Below the pieces are notes generated by a model that saw nothing but the letters and a program-made list of their open reading frames with translations, had not been told where the DNA came from and made no database searches. This document shows positions 18,675 through 29,459 of a DNA stretch of 51,069 nucleotides, piece by piece. Numbering within the stretch: the first letter of the stretch is position 1; the number at the start of each line of letters is the position of its first letter. This DNA comes from Erwinia oleae (GTDB taxonomy: Bacteria > Pseudomonadota > Gammaproteobacteria > Enterobacterales > Enterobacteriaceae): positions 1-51,069 of the forward strand of contig NZ_JNVB01000021.1 in assembly GCF_000770305.1 (NCBI RefSeq), in the 5' to 3' direction. Position numbers and translations under genes: made by a program.

Positions 18675-19994
18675 TCAGGGAAGCCACGTACCGTTTTGCC
18701 AGTGTCGTCGCCAGATCCCCCACAGCACCACTCCTCGCAGAACAAGAAAAACGGTTAACGCCAGCCATAAGCCGTGATTACCTAGCAACGGCACGCTGGT
18801 CAGCGCCAACCCGTAACCCAATGCGGCAACCGCCATTCCATTACGCATTTCGCTGGCGCGCGTGGCGCCGATAAACATCCCGTCCAGCAGATAGCACCAC
18901 ACGCCGCATACGGGCAGGATGATTTGCCAGATAAGGTAGTTATCTGCCTGCTGCTGTAGTTCAGGAATCGATGTAAGCAGCGCGACGATATTTGTTCCGA
19001 CAACGGCATAGAAAAGTGAGAAAGCCAGCGCAACCATGCCCGCCTGGCGGCAGGCCGAACGCCATACCAACAGCAGTTGTCTGCCGTCGCGGGCGCCTAC
19101 GGCTTCGCCGGAGCAGGCTTCTACGGCATAGGCAAATCCGTCAAGCGCGTAGGCGGTAAAGGTCAGGAACATCAGCAATACCGCATTAACCGCCACCACT
19201 TCGCCCCCCAGGCGGGCGCCGATAATGGTCAGCGACATAAAGCAGAGTTGCAGCAGCAGCGAGCGCAGCATGATATCGCGGTTCAGGCGCAGCAGTCGGC
19301 CAACATTGCCTCGCCAGGCCGTTTTTAGCAACGACAGCGTAATGCCGCGCAGTTTCAACACCTTCACAACCATTAACAGGCCGATGGCCAGCGTGCAGTA
19401 TTCTGCGATAACCGTCGCTGTCGCGGCGCCCTGTACGCCCATTTTGAGACCAGGCACCAGCCAGAGGTCGAGGACGATATTCACCAGGTTACCTGTAATG
19501 AGCAAAATTATCGGTGCACGCGCATACTGCACGCCCAGCAGCCATCCCAGCAAAACTAAATTTGCCAGCGTCGCCGGGGCACTCAGCCAGCGGATGTTCA
19601 TAAAGAGTGCAGCCTGATGCAGAACGTCGCGGTCACCGCCGACCAGTTTTAATGCCAGGTGGGTGAGAGGAGATTTGAATAAGATGAAGGCAAAACCTGC
19701 CACAAAGGCTATCAGCAGCGGTTGCATCAGCGCGCGTGCCAGCGCGGTTTTATCGCCGGAACCCAATGCCTGAGCGGTCAATCCTGTTGTGCTCATGCGC
19801 AAAAAAAGCAGCAGCATGAACAGAAAACTGGTTGCCGTGGTGCCTATTGCCACGCCGCCAAGGTAGGTAGGGCTGTCAAGATGGCCGATAACGGCAGTAT
19901 CCACCAGTCCAAGAAGAGGAACGGTGATGTTCGAGAGGATCATCGGCAGCGCCAGCCGCCAGAGGTGTTTATCAGAGGAGGTGAAGAATCGCAT
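18675..19994 (-). CDS. dinF: MATE-family efflux protein DinF
   Basis: 439 residues with about twelve membrane segments. MATE hallmarks near the start are LALPMILSNITVPLLGLVD followed by TAVIGHLDSPTYLGGVAIG; a mirrored second half starts around RLLRLNRDIMLRSLLLQLC. Family proteins expel organic cations or toxic compounds in exchange for Na+ or H+ across the inner membrane. It follows lexA on the same strand after about 100 bases, as in the lexA-dinF operon of E. coli, so it should be induced by DNA damage through the LexA boxes upstream of lexA. Confidence 0.95.
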   Translation of the reverse strand: MRFFTSSDKHLWRLALPMILSNITVPLLGLVDTAVIGHLDSPTYLGGVAIGTTATSFLFMLLLFLRMSTTGLTAQALGSGDKTALARALMQPLLIAFVAGFAFILFKSPLTHLALKLVGGDRDVLHQAALFMNIRWLSAPATLANLVLLGWLLGVQYARAPIILLITGNLVNIVLDLWLVPGLKMGVQGAATATVIAEYCTLAIGLLMVVKVLKLRGITLSLLKTAWRGNVGRLLRLNRDIMLRSLLLQLCFMSLTIIGARLGGEVVAVNAVLLMFLTFTAYALDGFAYAVEACSGEAVGARDGRQLLLVWRSACRQAGMVALAFSLFYAVVGTNIVALLTSIPELQQQADNYLIWQIILPVCGVWCYLLDGMFIGATRASEMRNGMAVAALGYGLALTSVPLLGNHGLWLALTVFLVLRGVVLWGIWRRHWQNGTWLP

Positions 19995-20099
19995 CGGCTT
20001 CCACTACGCGACAGACGATAAAACTGCTCGCTGGCCGGGGCAAGTCAGCGAGCAGGCGAGGCGCACGCGCTATTCATCATAACGCGTTAATGAAGTCGG

Positions 20100-20708
20100 T
20101 CAGAGCCAGTTGCCGTTACGAATAACACCGACGGCAAGCCCTTCAATAGAGAGCGTCTGCTGGCGTAGATCGACCACGATAGGCTCAAACTCATTGTTTT
20201 CTGGCAGAAGATGAACAATGTTGCCCTGTTTTTTCAGGCGCTTAACGGTGACTTCATCGTCAATGCGCGCCACGACCACCTGGCCGTTACGCACATCCTG
20301 CGTTTTATGCACCGCCAGCAGGTCGCCATCCATAATGCCGATGTCTTTCATCGACATACCGGCAACGCGTAGCAAAAAGTCGGCGCCCGGTTTGAACAGA
20401 TCGGGATCAACCTGGTAGCGCCCTTCAATGTGCTCCTGCGCCAGCAGTGGCTCACCGGCGGCCACGCGACCGATGAGCGGCAACCCTTCTTCTTCTTCCA
20501 TCATCAGACGGATACCGCGCGATGCGCCAGAAATGATTTCAATCACGCCTTTACGCGCCAGCGCCTTCAGGTGCTCTTCCGCCGCGTTAGGAGAACGAAA
20601 ACCCAGCCGGGCTGCGATTTCTGCCCGCGTTGGCGGCATGCCGGTCTGATTAATGTGGTCGCGAATCAGGTCGTAGACCTGCTGCTGCCTTGCCGTTAGT
20701 GCTTTCAT
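20100..20708 (-). CDS. lexA: SOS repressor LexA
   Basis: 202 residues, the standard length. A winged HTH spans [19 protein letters not shown] through [15 protein letters not shown]; the autocleavage site is Ala84-Gly85 in GRVAAGEPL. The catalytic dyad is Ser119 (GMSMKDIGI) and Lys156 (EVTVKRL), at the E. coli numbers. It represses SOS genes and cuts itself when bound to RecA-ssDNA filaments. Two LexA boxes just upstream allow autorepression. The reading upstream of 20708 is not supported because it runs through these boxes. Confidence 0.98.
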   Translation of the reverse strand: MKALTARQQQVYDLIRDHINQTGMPPTRAEIAARLGFRSPNAAEEHLKALARKGVIEIISGASRGIRLMMEEEEGLPLIGRVAAGEPLLAQEHIEGRYQVDPDLFKPGADFLLRVAGMSMKDIGIMDGDLLAVHKTQDVRNGQVVVARIDDEVTVKRLKKQGNIVHLLPENNEFEPIVVDLRQQTLSIEGLAVGVIRNGNWL

Positions 20709-20716
20709 TCCGCCCC

Positions 20717-20732
20717 CTGGTTGTTTATACAG
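20717..20732. promoter_or_regulatory. LexA box 1 of lexA-dinF
   Basis: CTGGTTGTTTATACAG fits CTG-N10-CAG and lies 8 bases upstream of the lexA start codon, the usual promoter-proximal operator. Confidence 0.85.
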
Positions 20733-20736
20733 TCGA

Positions 20737-20752
20737 CTGTGAGTATATACAG
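20737..20752. promoter_or_regulatory. LexA box 2 of lexA-dinF
   Basis: CTGTGAGTATATACAG is close to the ideal LexA site and is separated from box 1 by 4 bases, the tandem arrangement known from E. coli lexA. Confidence 0.9.
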
Positions 20753-20815
20753 GTATTTGCTGATTGAAAACCCAAAATATGGGAAATAACAGCGCGTTGT
20801 CAAAATCTGGAAAGA

Positions 20816-21184
20816 TTATCGCATTTGCGGTATTAACAGCATTGCCCACACGAAGAGCGCAAACAGAATGGTTAATAGCACCGCCGCTGAGCCCATATCC
20901 TTTGCGCGGCCCGACAGCGGATGAAATTCACTGCCAATGCGGTCGACGACGGCTTCAATCGCGCTATTGAGGATTTCCACTATGATGACCAGCACCACGG
21001 AACCAATCAGCAACACGCGCGTAATAGCATCCACATCCAGCCAGCAGGCAATGGCGATAGCCACAACGGCGGCAATCGCCTCCTGACGGAATGCCGCTTC
21101 ATGACGCCAGGCGGCGCTCAGCCCCTTCCAGGAGTAGCCGGCCGCTTTAATGATCCGGGTCAAGCCGGTGACGTTATTTGCCAT
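20816..21184 (-). CDS. dgkA: Diacylglycerol kinase
   Basis: 122 residues, the same length as E. coli DgkA. An amphipathic N-terminus ([26 protein letters not shown]) with three membrane helices, and the diagnostic [14 protein letters not shown] motif with catalytic Glu and Asn. It phosphorylates diacylglycerol, made during membrane-derived oligosaccharide synthesis, to phosphatidate in the inner membrane. The start at 21184 is the family one; the longer in-frame reading is not. It is divergent from plsB and lies upstream of lexA, all as in E. coli. Confidence 0.97.
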   Translation of the reverse strand: MANNVTGLTRIIKAAGYSWKGLSAAWRHEAAFRQEAIAAVVAIAIACWLDVDAITRVLLIGSVVLVIIVEILNSAIEAVVDRIGSEFHPLSGRAKDMGSAAVLLTILFALFVWAMLLIPQMR

Positions 21185-21303
21185 GTTCAGGGAACCCTTT
21201 GAGATATTTAACGTCAATGTCCCGGTGGCGCACAAATTGCAACACCACAGATTTCACTGGCGCTTTCTGGTATGCTTGCGGCGCTTTGCTAACAAGAGGC
21301 TTC

Positions 21304-23736
21304 ATGTTGTCTATGTCAGGTTGGCGTAAATTATATTATAACCTATTGAATTTACCTGTAAAAATACTGGTAAAGAGTAAGGCGATACCCGCCGAGCCGA
21401 TTACGGAACTGGGGCTGGATACGTCGCGCCCTATTATGTATGTGCTGCCGTACGATTCAAAGGCTGATTTGCTGGCGCTGCGCGAACAGTGCCGTAAAGA
21501 AGATCTTCCCGATCCGTTAGAACCGCTGGAAATTGACGGCGCCGTACTGCCCCGCCATGTGTTTATTCACGATGGCCCGCGCGTTTTTCCTTACTTCGTC
21601 CCCAATCTTGAATCCGTAAAACTTTTCCATGAGTATCTGGATTTGCACCGCAGCAACCCGCTACTGGATGTGCAGATGGTGCCGGTCTCGGTCATGTTTG
21701 GCCGTGCGCCGGGCCGTGAAGTTCAGGGTGATGAGCAGCCGCATCTGCGGGTGCTGAACGGCATTCAAAAATTCTTTGCCGTCCTGTGGCTGGGCCGCGA
21801 CAGCTTTGTGCGTTTTTCGCCGATCCTGTCGCTGCGCCGCATGGCGACCGAGCACGGCACCGATAAAAGCATTGCGCAAAAGCTGGCGCGCGTGGCGCGC
21901 ATGCATTTCGCCCGCCAGCGCCTGGCGGCCATTGGCCCCCGACTGCCGGTCAGGCAGGATCTGTTCAGCAAGCTGCTCCAGTCAAAGGCCATTGCCAAGG
22001 CCGTTGAGGACGAAGCGCGCAGTAAAAAAATCTCTCATGAGAAAGCGCAACAGAATGCGATTGAGCTGATGGAAGAGGTGGCGGCGGACTTCTCTTACGA
22101 AGCCATTCGCCTGACCGATCGCATCATGGGCTGGACGTGGAGCAAGCTTTATCAGGGCATTAACGTCAACGGCGGCGAACGCGTTCGTCAACTGGCGCAG
22201 GATGGTCATGAGATCGTCTATGTGCCCTGCCATCGCAGCCACATGGATTATCTGCTGCTTTCTTACGTGCTTTACCATCAGGGGCTGGTGCCACCGCATA
22301 TCGCCGCAGGCATCAACCTGAATTTCTGGCCCGCCGGTCCTGTTTTCCGCCGCCTTGGCGCATTTTTTATTCGCCGAACCTTTAAGGGTAATAAGCTCTA
22401 TTCCACGGTTTTTCGCGAATATCTCGGCGAACTGTTCAGCCGTGGTTATTCGGTAGAGTATTTCGTTGAAGGCGGTCGCTCACGTACCGGTCGTTTGCTG
22501 GATCCAAAAACCGGCACGCTGTCGATGACCATCCAGGCGATGCTGCGCGGCGGCAACCGCCCGATTACGCTGGTGCCGATTTATATCGGCTATGAGCACG
22601 TAATGGAAGTCGGTACTTACGCCAAGGAACTGCGTGGCGCAACCAAAGAAAAAGAAGGACTGATGCAGATGGTGCGCGGACTCAGTAAGCTGCGCAATCT
22701 CGGCCAGGGCTACGTGAACTTTGGCGAACCGCTTCCGCTGGTGAACTATCTGAATAAGCACGTGCCCGAATGGCGCGACGCTATCGATCCTATTGAGTCC
22801 CAGCGTCCCGCCTGGCTCACCCCGGCGGTGAATGATATCGCTGCACGCGTGATGGTGAGGATCAACAACGCAGGCGCGGCTAACGCCATGAACCTCTGCG
22901 TCACCGCCCTGCTGGCTTCCCGTCAGCGCTCGCTCACCCGCGAGCAGTTGACCGAGCAGTTGGACTGTTACATGCAACTTCTGCGTAACGTGCCCTACTC
23001 ATCCGACGCCACCGTGCCGGATATGACGCCGGAAGCCCTGCTCAGTCACGCCCTGAGCATGAATAAGTTTGAGATTGAGCAGGACAACATCGGCGAGATC
23101 ATCATTCTGCCGCGCGAGCAGGCGGTACTGATGACCTACTACCGCAACAACATTCATCACATGCTGGTAATGCCTTCGCTCATCGCCGTTATTTTGATGC
23201 AGCATCGCGAGCTGAGTCGGGCAGAACTGCTGCGTCAGTTAAGCGTTATCTATCCGATGCTGAAAAGTGAACTGTTCCTGCGATGGAATAAAGAGGATCT
23301 GCCTGGGGTGGTCGACGCGCTGGTCAGCGAAATGGCGCGTCAGGGCCTGCTCACCGCCGACGAGCACGCGCTGCGCCTCAGTCCTGTTCGCTTCCGCACG
23401 CTGCAACTGCTGGCGGCGGGCGTCCGTGAAACGCTCCAGCGCTATGCGATTACGTTCTCAATCCTTAGCGCCAACCCGGCCATCAACCGCGGGACGCTGG
23501 AGAAAGAGAGCCGCACCATGGCGCAGCGCCTGTCGGTTCTGCACGGCATCAACGCGCCGGAATTCTTCGATAAAGCGGTATTCTCAACGCTGGTGCTGAC
23601 GCTGCGCGATGAAGGCTACATCAGTGATACCGGCGATGCGCGCGTTGAGCAGACGCAGCGGGTTTATCAGATGCTGGCGGATTTGATTACTCAGGAGGTC
23701 AGGATGACCATTGAAAGCGCCTCGGCGCACGAGTAA
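21304..23736 (+). CDS. plsB: Glycerol-3-phosphate 1-O-acyltransferase
   Basis: 810 residues, close to E. coli (about 807). The acyltransferase block I is [13 protein letters not shown] (HX4D) near residue 310; other blocks are [27 protein letters not shown] and [12 protein letters not shown]. It attaches the first acyl chain to sn-glycerol 3-phosphate at the inner membrane, using acyl-CoA or acyl-ACP. Start at 21304 (MLSMSGW) is chosen for the preceding AAGAGGC; the next ATG, 9 bases on, would give the E. coli start. It lies divergent to dgkA and convergent to ubiA. Confidence 0.97.
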   Translation: MLSMSGWRKLYYNLLNLPVKILVKSKAIPAEPITELGLDTSRPIMYVLPYDSKADLLALREQCRKEDLPDPLEPLEIDGAVLPRHVFIHDGPRVFPYFVPNLESVKLFHEYLDLHRSNPLLDVQMVPVSVMFGRAPGREVQGDEQPHLRVLNGIQKFFAVLWLGRDSFVRFSPILSLRRMATEHGTDKSIAQKLARVARMHFARQRLAAIGPRLPVRQDLFSKLLQSKAIAKAVEDEARSKKISHEKAQQNAIELMEEVAADFSYEAIRLTDRIMGWTWSKLYQGINVNGGERVRQLAQDGHEIVYVPCHRSHMDYLLLSYVLYHQGLVPPHIAAGINLNFWPAGPVFRRLGAFFIRRTFKGNKLYSTVFREYLGELFSRGYSVEYFVEGGRSRTGRLLDPKTGTLSMTIQAMLRGGNRPITLVPIYIGYEHVMEVGTYAKELRGATKEKEGLMQMVRGLSKLRNLGQGYVNFGEPLPLVNYLNKHVPEWRDAIDPIESQRPAWLTPAVNDIAARVMVRINNAGAANAMNLCVTALLASRQRSLTREQLTEQLDCYMQLLRNVPYSSDATVPDMTPEALLSHALSMNKFEIEQDNIGEIIILPREQAVLMTYYRNNIHHMLVMPSLIAVILMQHRELSRAELLRQLSVIYPMLKSELFLRWNKEDLPGVVDALVSEMARQGLLTADEHALRLSPVRFRTLQLLAAGVRETLQRYAITFSILSANPAINRGTLEKESRTMAQRLSVLHGINAPEFFDKAVFSTLVLTLRDEGYISDTGDARVEQTQRVYQMLADLITQEVRMTIESASAHE

Positions 23737-23742
23737 CGCGCT

Positions 23743-23772
23743 AAAAAAGGGGGACAAACGTTCCCCTTTTTT
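23743..23772. terminator. Bidirectional terminator between plsB and ubiA
   Basis: AAAAAAGGGGGA, loop CAAACG, TTCCCCTTTTTT makes a stem of 12 pairs with A and T runs at each end, suited to convergent genes. Confidence 0.9.
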
Positions 23773-23782
23773 TGAATGAATC

Positions 23783-24667
23783 TTACCACCACCCCGCCAG
23801 CGGCGCCGTGCTCAGCGCAACGCCAACAAACAGAATCAATCCTACGTAATTGTTATTCAAAAAAGCCCGGAAGCAGGCATCGCGGTCGCGTGTGGCGATG
23901 ATCTTTTGCTGTCGGATAAACAGCAGCCCCGCCAGTAATACCGCAACGTAATATATTCCGCCCAGCGCCAGCCGCCAGCCGATCAGCGTCATCAGGAGTA
24001 GCGTAGAGAGCTGCAACAGGCCGACGATGAGTTTCTCAAAGCGCCCAAAAAGAACAGCGGTGGATTTCACGCCGATTTTCAGGTCGTCATCGCGATCCAC
24101 CATCGCATACAGCGTATCGTAAGCAACCGTCCAGCAGATGTTGGCAAAGAATAGCAGCCAGCAGGTAAGCGGCACCGTTTCGCTTACCGCCGCCCAGCCC
24201 ATTGGGATCGCCCAGCCAAACGCTGCGCCCAGCACTACCTGCGGCAGATGCGTATAGCGCTTCATAAACGGGTAAACCCACGCCAGGGCCAGCCCGGCAA
24301 ACGAGAGCCAGATGGTCATTGCGTTCATGGTCAGCACCAGACAGAACGATGCCAGCACCAGGCCGGCAAACAGCAGCCGGGCCTCTCGGGCCGTGACCGC
24401 ACCGCCGGGCAGTGGCCGGGTGCGGGTACGTTTAACGTGACCGTCTATTTTGCGATCGGCATAGTCATTCACCACGCAGCCTGCGGCGCGCATAAAAAAT
24501 ACGCCCAGCACAAAAACGATCAGCACCTTCAACGGAGGAACCTGCATCCCAGACAGCCACAGTGCCCAGAGCGTCGGCCACAGCAACAGCAGCGAACCGA
24601 TGGGTTTATCAATACGCATCAGGCGGCTGTAGGATCTTAATTTACTTTCCGGCAGGCTTCTTTCCAT
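23783..24667 (-). CDS. ubiA: 4-hydroxybenzoate octaprenyltransferase
   Basis: 294 residues, about nine membrane helices. The first Asp-rich motif is [14 protein letters not shown] and the second is the segment [17 protein letters not shown], both of which bind Mg-prenyl diphosphate. It joins the polyprenyl chain to 4-hydroxybenzoate in ubiquinone biosynthesis at the inner membrane. It lies 15 bases downstream of ubiC and is co-transcribed with it. The mal cluster, adjacent to ubiC in E. coli, is absent here. Confidence 0.97.
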   Translation of the reverse strand: MERSLPESKLRSYSRLMRIDKPIGSLLLLWPTLWALWLSGMQVPPLKVLIVFVLGVFFMRAAGCVVNDYADRKIDGHVKRTRTRPLPGGAVTAREARLLFAGLVLASFCLVLTMNAMTIWLSFAGLALAWVYPFMKRYTHLPQVVLGAAFGWAIPMGWAAVSETVPLTCWLLFFANICWTVAYDTLYAMVDRDDDLKIGVKSTAVLFGRFEKLIVGLLQLSTLLLMTLIGWRLALGGIYYVAVLLAGLLFIRQQKIIATRDRDACFRAFLNNNYVGLILFVGVALSTAPLAGWW

Positions 24668-24682
24668 GGCACCAGGTTTCCT

Positions 24683-25201
24683 TCATTGATTGCGCATCGC
24701 CTGATAGAGCGGTGCAGGCGGTAAAAACAGTTCGGTAAGGAGCAGCGGTTTATCAGAAAGGCGCAATCGCGAGCGCCGCCCCCATAATCCTTCCACCTGT
24801 CCCGGTTCAATAAAATCGCGCGTCAGGGTGGAAGAGGAGAACAGGTAACGGCCAAGCGGCCGCGTTCCCAACTGCTGAAGCATCTGCTCCGGGCCCATTA
24901 AGGTGGATTCCGGCACCAGCGTGCGGCCAGCCAGCCAGGGCACGCCATCGCCGCACAGCAGGATTTCGCGCAGCCAGTATTTTGTTGACAGCGGCAGCAG
25001 TGTCGCCTCCTCGCCAGCCTCATCAGCACTGATAAAACCTTCATGCTGGATCTCAACGGTAACCTGACCGCAGTGGCGCTCAAAACGTCGGGTCATGGAG
25101 TCCTCCTCCATCAGCCAGTCGAGCAGCGGCGCGGTAAGCAGCGGGGAAGAGTCAGTCAGCCATGTCATGGCGCGCAGTTGCAGCAGCGCGTTATCAGCCA
25201 T
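24683..25201 (-). CDS. ubiC: Chorismate pyruvate-lyase
   Basis: 172 residues, a little longer than E. coli (165). Features are [47 protein letters not shown] split across the centre, and [19 protein letters not shown]. It splits chorismate into 4-hydroxybenzoate and pyruvate, the committed ubiquinone step in the cytoplasm. Start at 25201 has GGAGACG upstream. It pairs with ubiA. Confidence 0.95.
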   Translation of the reverse strand: MADNALLQLRAMTWLTDSSPLLTAPLLDWLMEEDSMTRRFERHCGQVTVEIQHEGFISADEAGEEATLLPLSTKYWLREILLCGDGVPWLAGRTLVPESTLMGPEQMLQQLGTRPLGRYLFSSSTLTRDFIEPGQVEGLWGRRSRLRLSDKPLLLTELFLPPAPLYQAMRNQ

Positions 25202-25299
25202 ACGGCGTCTCCGGGAGAAATCAGGGTGCCATAGTGTAGCGCAGTCACGCGCCGGGTACACAGCGCCCGACGCGCAATTTTTTGATTTTTGGCTGTGTG

Positions 25300-25698
25300 C
25301 TACTCGCGCTTCAGCCGGTTACTGTTGGCGAGCCAGAGGGTAATGACGAGGATCAGGATCGCAATGGAATAGGCCAGCGTATCGAACGGATTTTTATGGT
25401 CGACAATGATCAGACGGATAATCGCCGTGATGCCGATATAGACAAAATAGCGCAGCGGGAAGTGATAGCCAGACTGAAAATACTTCACGATCAGCGCGAT
25501 AAATTCAAAGTAGAGGAAATAGATGACAATGCCGTCTATCAACAGGTAGGACGACTTTTGTTCGCCCGTATTAAGCAACACGTTAGCAAGGTGAAACGTC
25601 TCCTTGCCCAGAAAAATAACCAGTATACCCGCCAGCACAATCAGCCCAATATTCAGCACCGTTTGTAACACCCACGCAATGCGTGTTGCAGTGATCAT
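25300..25698 (-). CDS. psiE: Phosphate-starvation-inducible membrane protein PsiE
   Basis: 132 residues with four membrane segments. [31 protein letters not shown] and [19 protein letters not shown], then LIIVDHKNP and [10 protein letters not shown], match E. coli PsiE closely. It is an inner-membrane protein of unknown function that is controlled by phosphate and cAMP-CRP in E. coli. AAGGAT lies 8 bases before the chosen ATG. It lies upstream of ubiC on the same strand, and downstream of the TetR gene. Confidence 0.93.
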   Translation of the reverse strand: MITATRIAWVLQTVLNIGLIVLAGILVIFLGKETFHLANVLLNTGEQKSSYLLIDGIVIYFLYFEFIALIVKYFQSGYHFPLRYFVYIGITAIIRLIIVDHKNPFDTLAYSIAILILVITLWLANSNRLKRE

Positions 25699-25793
25699 CG
25701 AAAACATCCTTAAAAATCGCACAGGTAGTCGCCAGAGTTGGCGCCGATCATGGCGTAGTTTCAGAGAGCTGGCAAGGCTCTCTGAAGGCCGCA

Positions 25794-26366
25794 TCAGCGC
25801 TTTTTATCGTTCGCAGCGCCAGGGGCAGACCTGATGGCGTCGGCAATAATGTTAAAAAGACGATCCGCCCGCGGCGCAAAAGATGGCTGGTCGTTAAGCC
25901 AGCCGAGCGCAGCGATCAGCGCCATCAGATCCGCGCCATCGATATCTTTCCGCGCGCTACCTGCCGCCTGAGCGCGGCCTAACAGGCGTGCGCCGGATGA
26001 TTTCACCTGCGTGCAGGACGCATGCAACGCAGAATTTTCGTCAGCCATTGCCACAGCCATCAGATCGACAATACCGCTGTATTTCTGCGTGAACGCGACC
26101 GCCGCGCGCGACCAGTTAAGCAGGGCTTCATCCGCTGCGTCTGAGGCTTCAAGCGTCTTTGCATGCTGCGTCAGCTCGTCCAGACTTGAACGGAGCAACG
26201 CCTCCAGCAACGCCTCCCGCGAGGGAAAGTGGCGATAGAGCGTGCCCATTCCCACATCGGCTTTACGCGCAATATCACGCAGAGACGCCTCCACGCCCTG
26301 CACGGATACCACCTCACCGGCGATGGTCAGAAGATGGTTGTAATTCTTTTTTGCGTCGGCTCGCAT
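25794..26366 (-). CDS. TetR/AcrR-family transcriptional repressor
   Basis: 190 residues. N-terminal [41 protein letters not shown] and [11 protein letters not shown] are the classic TetR pattern. The C-terminal half is helical and would carry the inducer pocket; it resembles repressors of dehydrogenase genes, but the ligand is not visible. AGGAGG precedes the ATG at 26366. It is divergent from an SDR gene, and two similar dyads lie between them. This suggests autorepression and repression of the SDR (inference). Confidence 0.9.
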   Translation of the reverse strand: MRADAKKNYNHLLTIAGEVVSVQGVEASLRDIARKADVGMGTLYRHFPSREALLEALLRSSLDELTQHAKTLEASDAADEALLNWSRAAVAFTQKYSGIVDLMAVAMADENSALHASCTQVKSSGARLLGRAQAAGSARKDIDGADLMALIAALGWLNDQPSFAPRADRLFNIIADAIRSAPGAANDKKR

Positions 26367-26382
26367 AGGCCTCCTTGACAAA

Positions 26383-26422
26383 CGGAACAGTGCTCCATAT
26401 ATTTATCCGGAGCGGTGCTCCG
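26383..26422. promoter_or_regulatory. Pair of palindromic operators between tetR-like and SDR genes
   Basis: CGGAGC-GGT-GCTCCG at 26408-26422 is a perfect dyad, and CGGAAC-AGT-GCTCCA at 26383-26397 is a close copy, centres 25 bases apart. Together they fit two dimer sites for the adjacent repressor. Confidence 0.8.
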
Positions 26423-26544
26423 TTCATTATGGCGCATCTTTCCGGCACGATCCAGCAATCGGTGCAAGCCGCACCGTTTATCTGACCGGCTTTTACGCGC
26501 TTTTCCGCGCAGCGAGGCCATCCACGAGATTGACAGGAGTAATG

Positions 26545-27279
26545 ATGGGAAAGCTTGACGGTAAAATCGCAGTGATCACGGGCGGCACCAGCGGCATGGC
26601 GCTGGCGACCGCGCAATTATTTGTTGCGGAAGGCGCTTACGTTTTCATTTCCGGGCGACGGCAGGAGACGCTTGATAAGGCAGTAAAACTGATTGGCCGC
26701 AACGTTACCGGCGTGCAGGGCGACGCGGCCAGCCTGGACGATCTGGATCGTCTGTTCGATACGGTCAGGCGCGAAAAAGGCAAAATCGACGTGCTGTTCG
26801 CCAGCGCCGGGTCGGGTGAGTCGGCCAACATAGGCGACGTGACCGAAAAACATTTTGATACGGTGTTTGGTCTTAACACCCGCGGAACGCTGTTCACGGT
26901 GCAGAAAGCGCTGCCGTTATTTAACGATGGCGGATCGATTATCATGAACGGCTCAATGGCGGCGGTGAAAGGTTTTCCCGGATTCGGCGTCTACTCCGCG
27001 AGCAAGGCAGCGCTTCGCTCGTTTGCACGGACGTGGCTGAACGAACTTAAGGATCGCAGGATACGGGTAAACGTGTTGCATCCCGGACAGATCCGCACGC
27101 CAATTCAGGAACAGCTGTTTGATGCGGAAACCATAAAGCAGTTTGAATCGCTGATCCCGCGCGGAGAGATGGGCACGTCTGAAGAGATCGCCACGGCCGC
27201 CCTGTTCCTCGCCTCAGATGACTCGACCTACGTGAACGGCATCGAACTGTTTGTCGATGGCGGTACGTCGGCTATCTGA
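26545..27279 (+). CDS. Short-chain dehydrogenase/reductase
   Basis: 244 residues. The cofactor loop is ITGGTSGMALATAQLF (TGxxxGxA form), NAG is replaced by FASAGSGES, the catalytic Ser is in NGSMAAVKG, and YSASKAALR carries the Tyr-x3-Lys pair. The end LASDDSTYVNGIELFVDGG is the standard SDR tail. FISGRRQETL after strand 2 has basic residues that favour NADP. The substrate is unknown; such stand-alone SDRs under a TetR repressor often act on xenobiotic carbonyls. The second of two adjacent ATGs was chosen because AGGAG is better spaced. A terminator follows. Confidence 0.85.
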   Translation: MGKLDGKIAVITGGTSGMALATAQLFVAEGAYVFISGRRQETLDKAVKLIGRNVTGVQGDAASLDDLDRLFDTVRREKGKIDVLFASAGSGESANIGDVTEKHFDTVFGLNTRGTLFTVQKALPLFNDGGSIIMNGSMAAVKGFPGFGVYSASKAALRSFARTWLNELKDRRIRVNVLHPGQIRTPIQEQLFDAETIKQFESLIPRGEMGTSEEIATAALFLASDDSTYVNGIELFVDGGTSAI

Positions 27280-27294
27280 AGGAACAGAAACAAC

Positions 27295-27326
27295 AACGCC
27301 ATCCGCTCAGCGAGCAGGATGGCGTT
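27295..27326. terminator. Terminator shared by SDR and yjbH
   Basis: AACGCCATCC, loop, GGATGGCGTT is a perfect 10-bp stem between convergent genes. Inside the loop GCTC/GAGC can also pair. The flanks lack long T runs. Confidence 0.75.
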
Positions 27327-27365
27327 CATCATTGATACCGGGCGATCTGCCCTGTACGGTTGTTA

Positions 27366-29459
27366 TCAGCGGTAGTTGATATCCCTGTCGCTGGTCATGT
27401 CGTAGAGCTGATATTTACGGCCCAGCATCTGACCGCCGTCACGCGTCAGCGGCGTCCAGTTGACCTGCGCACGACCCCGCGTTGGCGAAGCGGTAAACAG
27501 ATCCATAGGAATAGAGACGTAGAAGCCTTTGGTGAAGTCGCCTTCGCCGTACTCTTCTGCGGACACGTCGGTCTTAGTGGCGTAAGCGCCCACTATCACA
27601 CCGCTGTCGAAACGACGGGAGATGTCCACCGTTGCCCCTTTGTCTTCTGCCAGATACTGCCCCACGCTGGCTTTCACCAGAACGCCGTTCATAAACCACG
27701 GATGCCAGTAGGCGGTCAGGTTGCCCACCTTCGCATCGTAGTTGTCAAACTGCATCATGTTGTCCCAGTCGCGACGCTTAACGTAGTTAGCATCCACGCC
27801 AACGGCCCAGTCAGCATCCAGCGGACGATAAAGCACTTCACCGCCCACGCCGCCGTACATGGTTTCCAGATAGCCGCCGTAGACCTGACCATAGAAGCCG
27901 TTACCCAGCGCATGCATGTAGTTGGCTTGCAGGTTGTTAACGTAAACGTTGTTATCCACGTAGTCGCGAATGTGCGTACGCACGCGCGGCAGCGAGGAGT
28001 CAGTCGGTGCGCCGTTGTAGTTAAACTTATCGTAGTTGTTGGCGATGTTGGCAAACACGCTGCCATCTAACAACAGATGGTCGGTAAGCCAGTAGTTGGC
28101 GTTCGCCATCACGCCCACCTGATAAAGGTAGAAGCTTTCCGGGCCGCCGACCGACTGGTTAAGCACCGGCGACAGGCTGGCGTTGAAGCGATCCGGCGCG
28201 ATATGGAAACCCTGTTCGGTACGGCCCGGATCGCGCGGTTCAACCCGCTGCTGATCGAGCGACTTCTCTTTGCCCAGCGGATAGCCTTCCAACTGCTGGC
28301 GCAGGCTGTCGACATGCGTCACGGTGGTGACCTGCGGCATATTGTTGCGGGTTTCGGTTACGCTGAGCGTATCAATATCCGCTGGAAGATTGTTCATCAT
28401 GATCACGTTCGCGCGATCGACGCCTTCCTGCGTATTACGATATTTGCTCTGCTGCCCGGTAGCGTAAAGCGTATTGCCTTTCACCTGAAGGTTCGGGCCG
28501 CTCAGGCCGGCATTGTATTTCAGGTCGGTAAGCTGGTTCGCCACCACGGTCGGCTCAAGGAAGCGATCCTGCGGCTGCGGTTTGTAAGCGGGCTTTGGCG
28601 AATCAATGGCGGCAGAGCGCAACTCGTTAAAGTTGGTGCGCAGGGTAAAACCGGCCATAAAGGTGTTGCCGCGCTCGTAGCTGACATTCACGTCCGCCCA
28701 GTCGGTCAGGCGATAGATCGCGCCGACGTTAACCTTACTGCGCTGCTCCAGGCGGCCAGCAAAGTCGCCCTGATAATCGTTGCCTTCATACTCCGCTTTC
28801 AGACGCAGCGGCTGCCACGGCGTCTGGTACTCCACACCGCCAAAGAGAGAGGCCGGTCCTTTAAACAGGTCGTCGCCGTTGACAGAACCCGCCTCGCCGT
28901 TGCCGTTGGAACGATTACAGTAGCTGCTGTCCGCCTGGCAGAAGGGGTTTTTTACGTTGCCGCTGTTGCCCAGATAGCCAAAGCCCATACCCAGCGTGAA
29001 GTCAAATGGCCCCCATGCTTTGGTGGCCGCGATGAATTCGCTGTCGAACAGGCCGGTGCCGCCGAGGTCGCGCGCGCCAACCGACACTTCCGGCAGCCAG
29101 AACCCTTCCTGCCAGAGGCGAAGCTTCAGATCGAACGCTTTGTCTTTATAGGTCTGGTTGCCGCTGAAGCTTGAATCGGCGCTGTAGCGACGGGTTTTCA
29201 CGTCGGTGTAACGGATAGTCGCTTCCAGCCAGGGGAAAAGCTGTACCGAAGAGGAGTAGAAACGGTACTGATCGTTATAGCGATAGTTGAGGCTGAACTC
29301 GCCGTCCTTCGCCATACGCGCGGTCGGCACCTGAAGCAGGCCGACGCCGCCCATATCCGATTGTGACGGCGCGACCAGATCGTTGTCCGACGCGCTGGCC
29401 TGACATGCGCAGGCGACAGAGAGAGCCAGCAGGCTGAAAAGATATGTTTTTTTCATCAC
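27366..29459 (-). CDS. yjbH: YjbH/GfcD-family outer-membrane protein
   Basis: 697 residues with a signal peptide ([17 protein letters not shown]). [20 protein letters not shown], followed by strands with aromatic residues, is the start of a YjbH-type barrel. The C-terminal half is a second barrel-like part ending [15 protein letters not shown]. The family (YjbH, GfcD) is linked to surface polysaccharide secretion; the protein presumably sits in the outer membrane as a pore. The start overlaps the stop of yjbG by ATGA, so the two are translationally coupled. It is the last gene of the yjbEFGH operon. Confidence 0.92.
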   Translation of the reverse strand: MMKKTYLFSLLALSVACACQASASDNDLVAPSQSDMGGVGLLQVPTARMAKDGEFSLNYRYNDQYRFYSSSVQLFPWLEATIRYTDVKTRRYSADSSFSGNQTYKDKAFDLKLRLWQEGFWLPEVSVGARDLGGTGLFDSEFIAATKAWGPFDFTLGMGFGYLGNSGNVKNPFCQADSSYCNRSNGNGEAGSVNGDDLFKGPASLFGGVEYQTPWQPLRLKAEYEGNDYQGDFAGRLEQRSKVNVGAIYRLTDWADVNVSYERGNTFMAGFTLRTNFNELRSAAIDSPKPAYKPQPQDRFLEPTVVANQLTDLKYNAGLSGPNLQVKGNTLYATGQQSKYRNTQEGVDRANVIMMNNLPADIDTLSVTETRNNMPQVTTVTHVDSLRQQLEGYPLGKEKSLDQQRVEPRDPGRTEQGFHIAPDRFNASLSPVLNQSVGGPESFYLYQVGVMANANYWLTDHLLLDGSVFANIANNYDKFNYNGAPTDSSLPRVRTHIRDYVDNNVYVNNLQANYMHALGNGFYGQVYGGYLETMYGGVGGEVLYRPLDADWAVGVDANYVKRRDWDNMMQFDNYDAKVGNLTAYWHPWFMNGVLVKASVGQYLAEDKGATVDISRRFDSGVIVGAYATKTDVSAEEYGEGDFTKGFYVSIPMDLFTASPTRGRAQVNWTPLTRDGGQMLGRKYQLYDMTSDRDINYR

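Noticed and set aside
28077..29174. Long open reading opposite yjbH (+ strand)
   Set aside because: It is the shadow of a strongly supported gene, with composition typical of an antisense frame (His/Ala/Val-rich).
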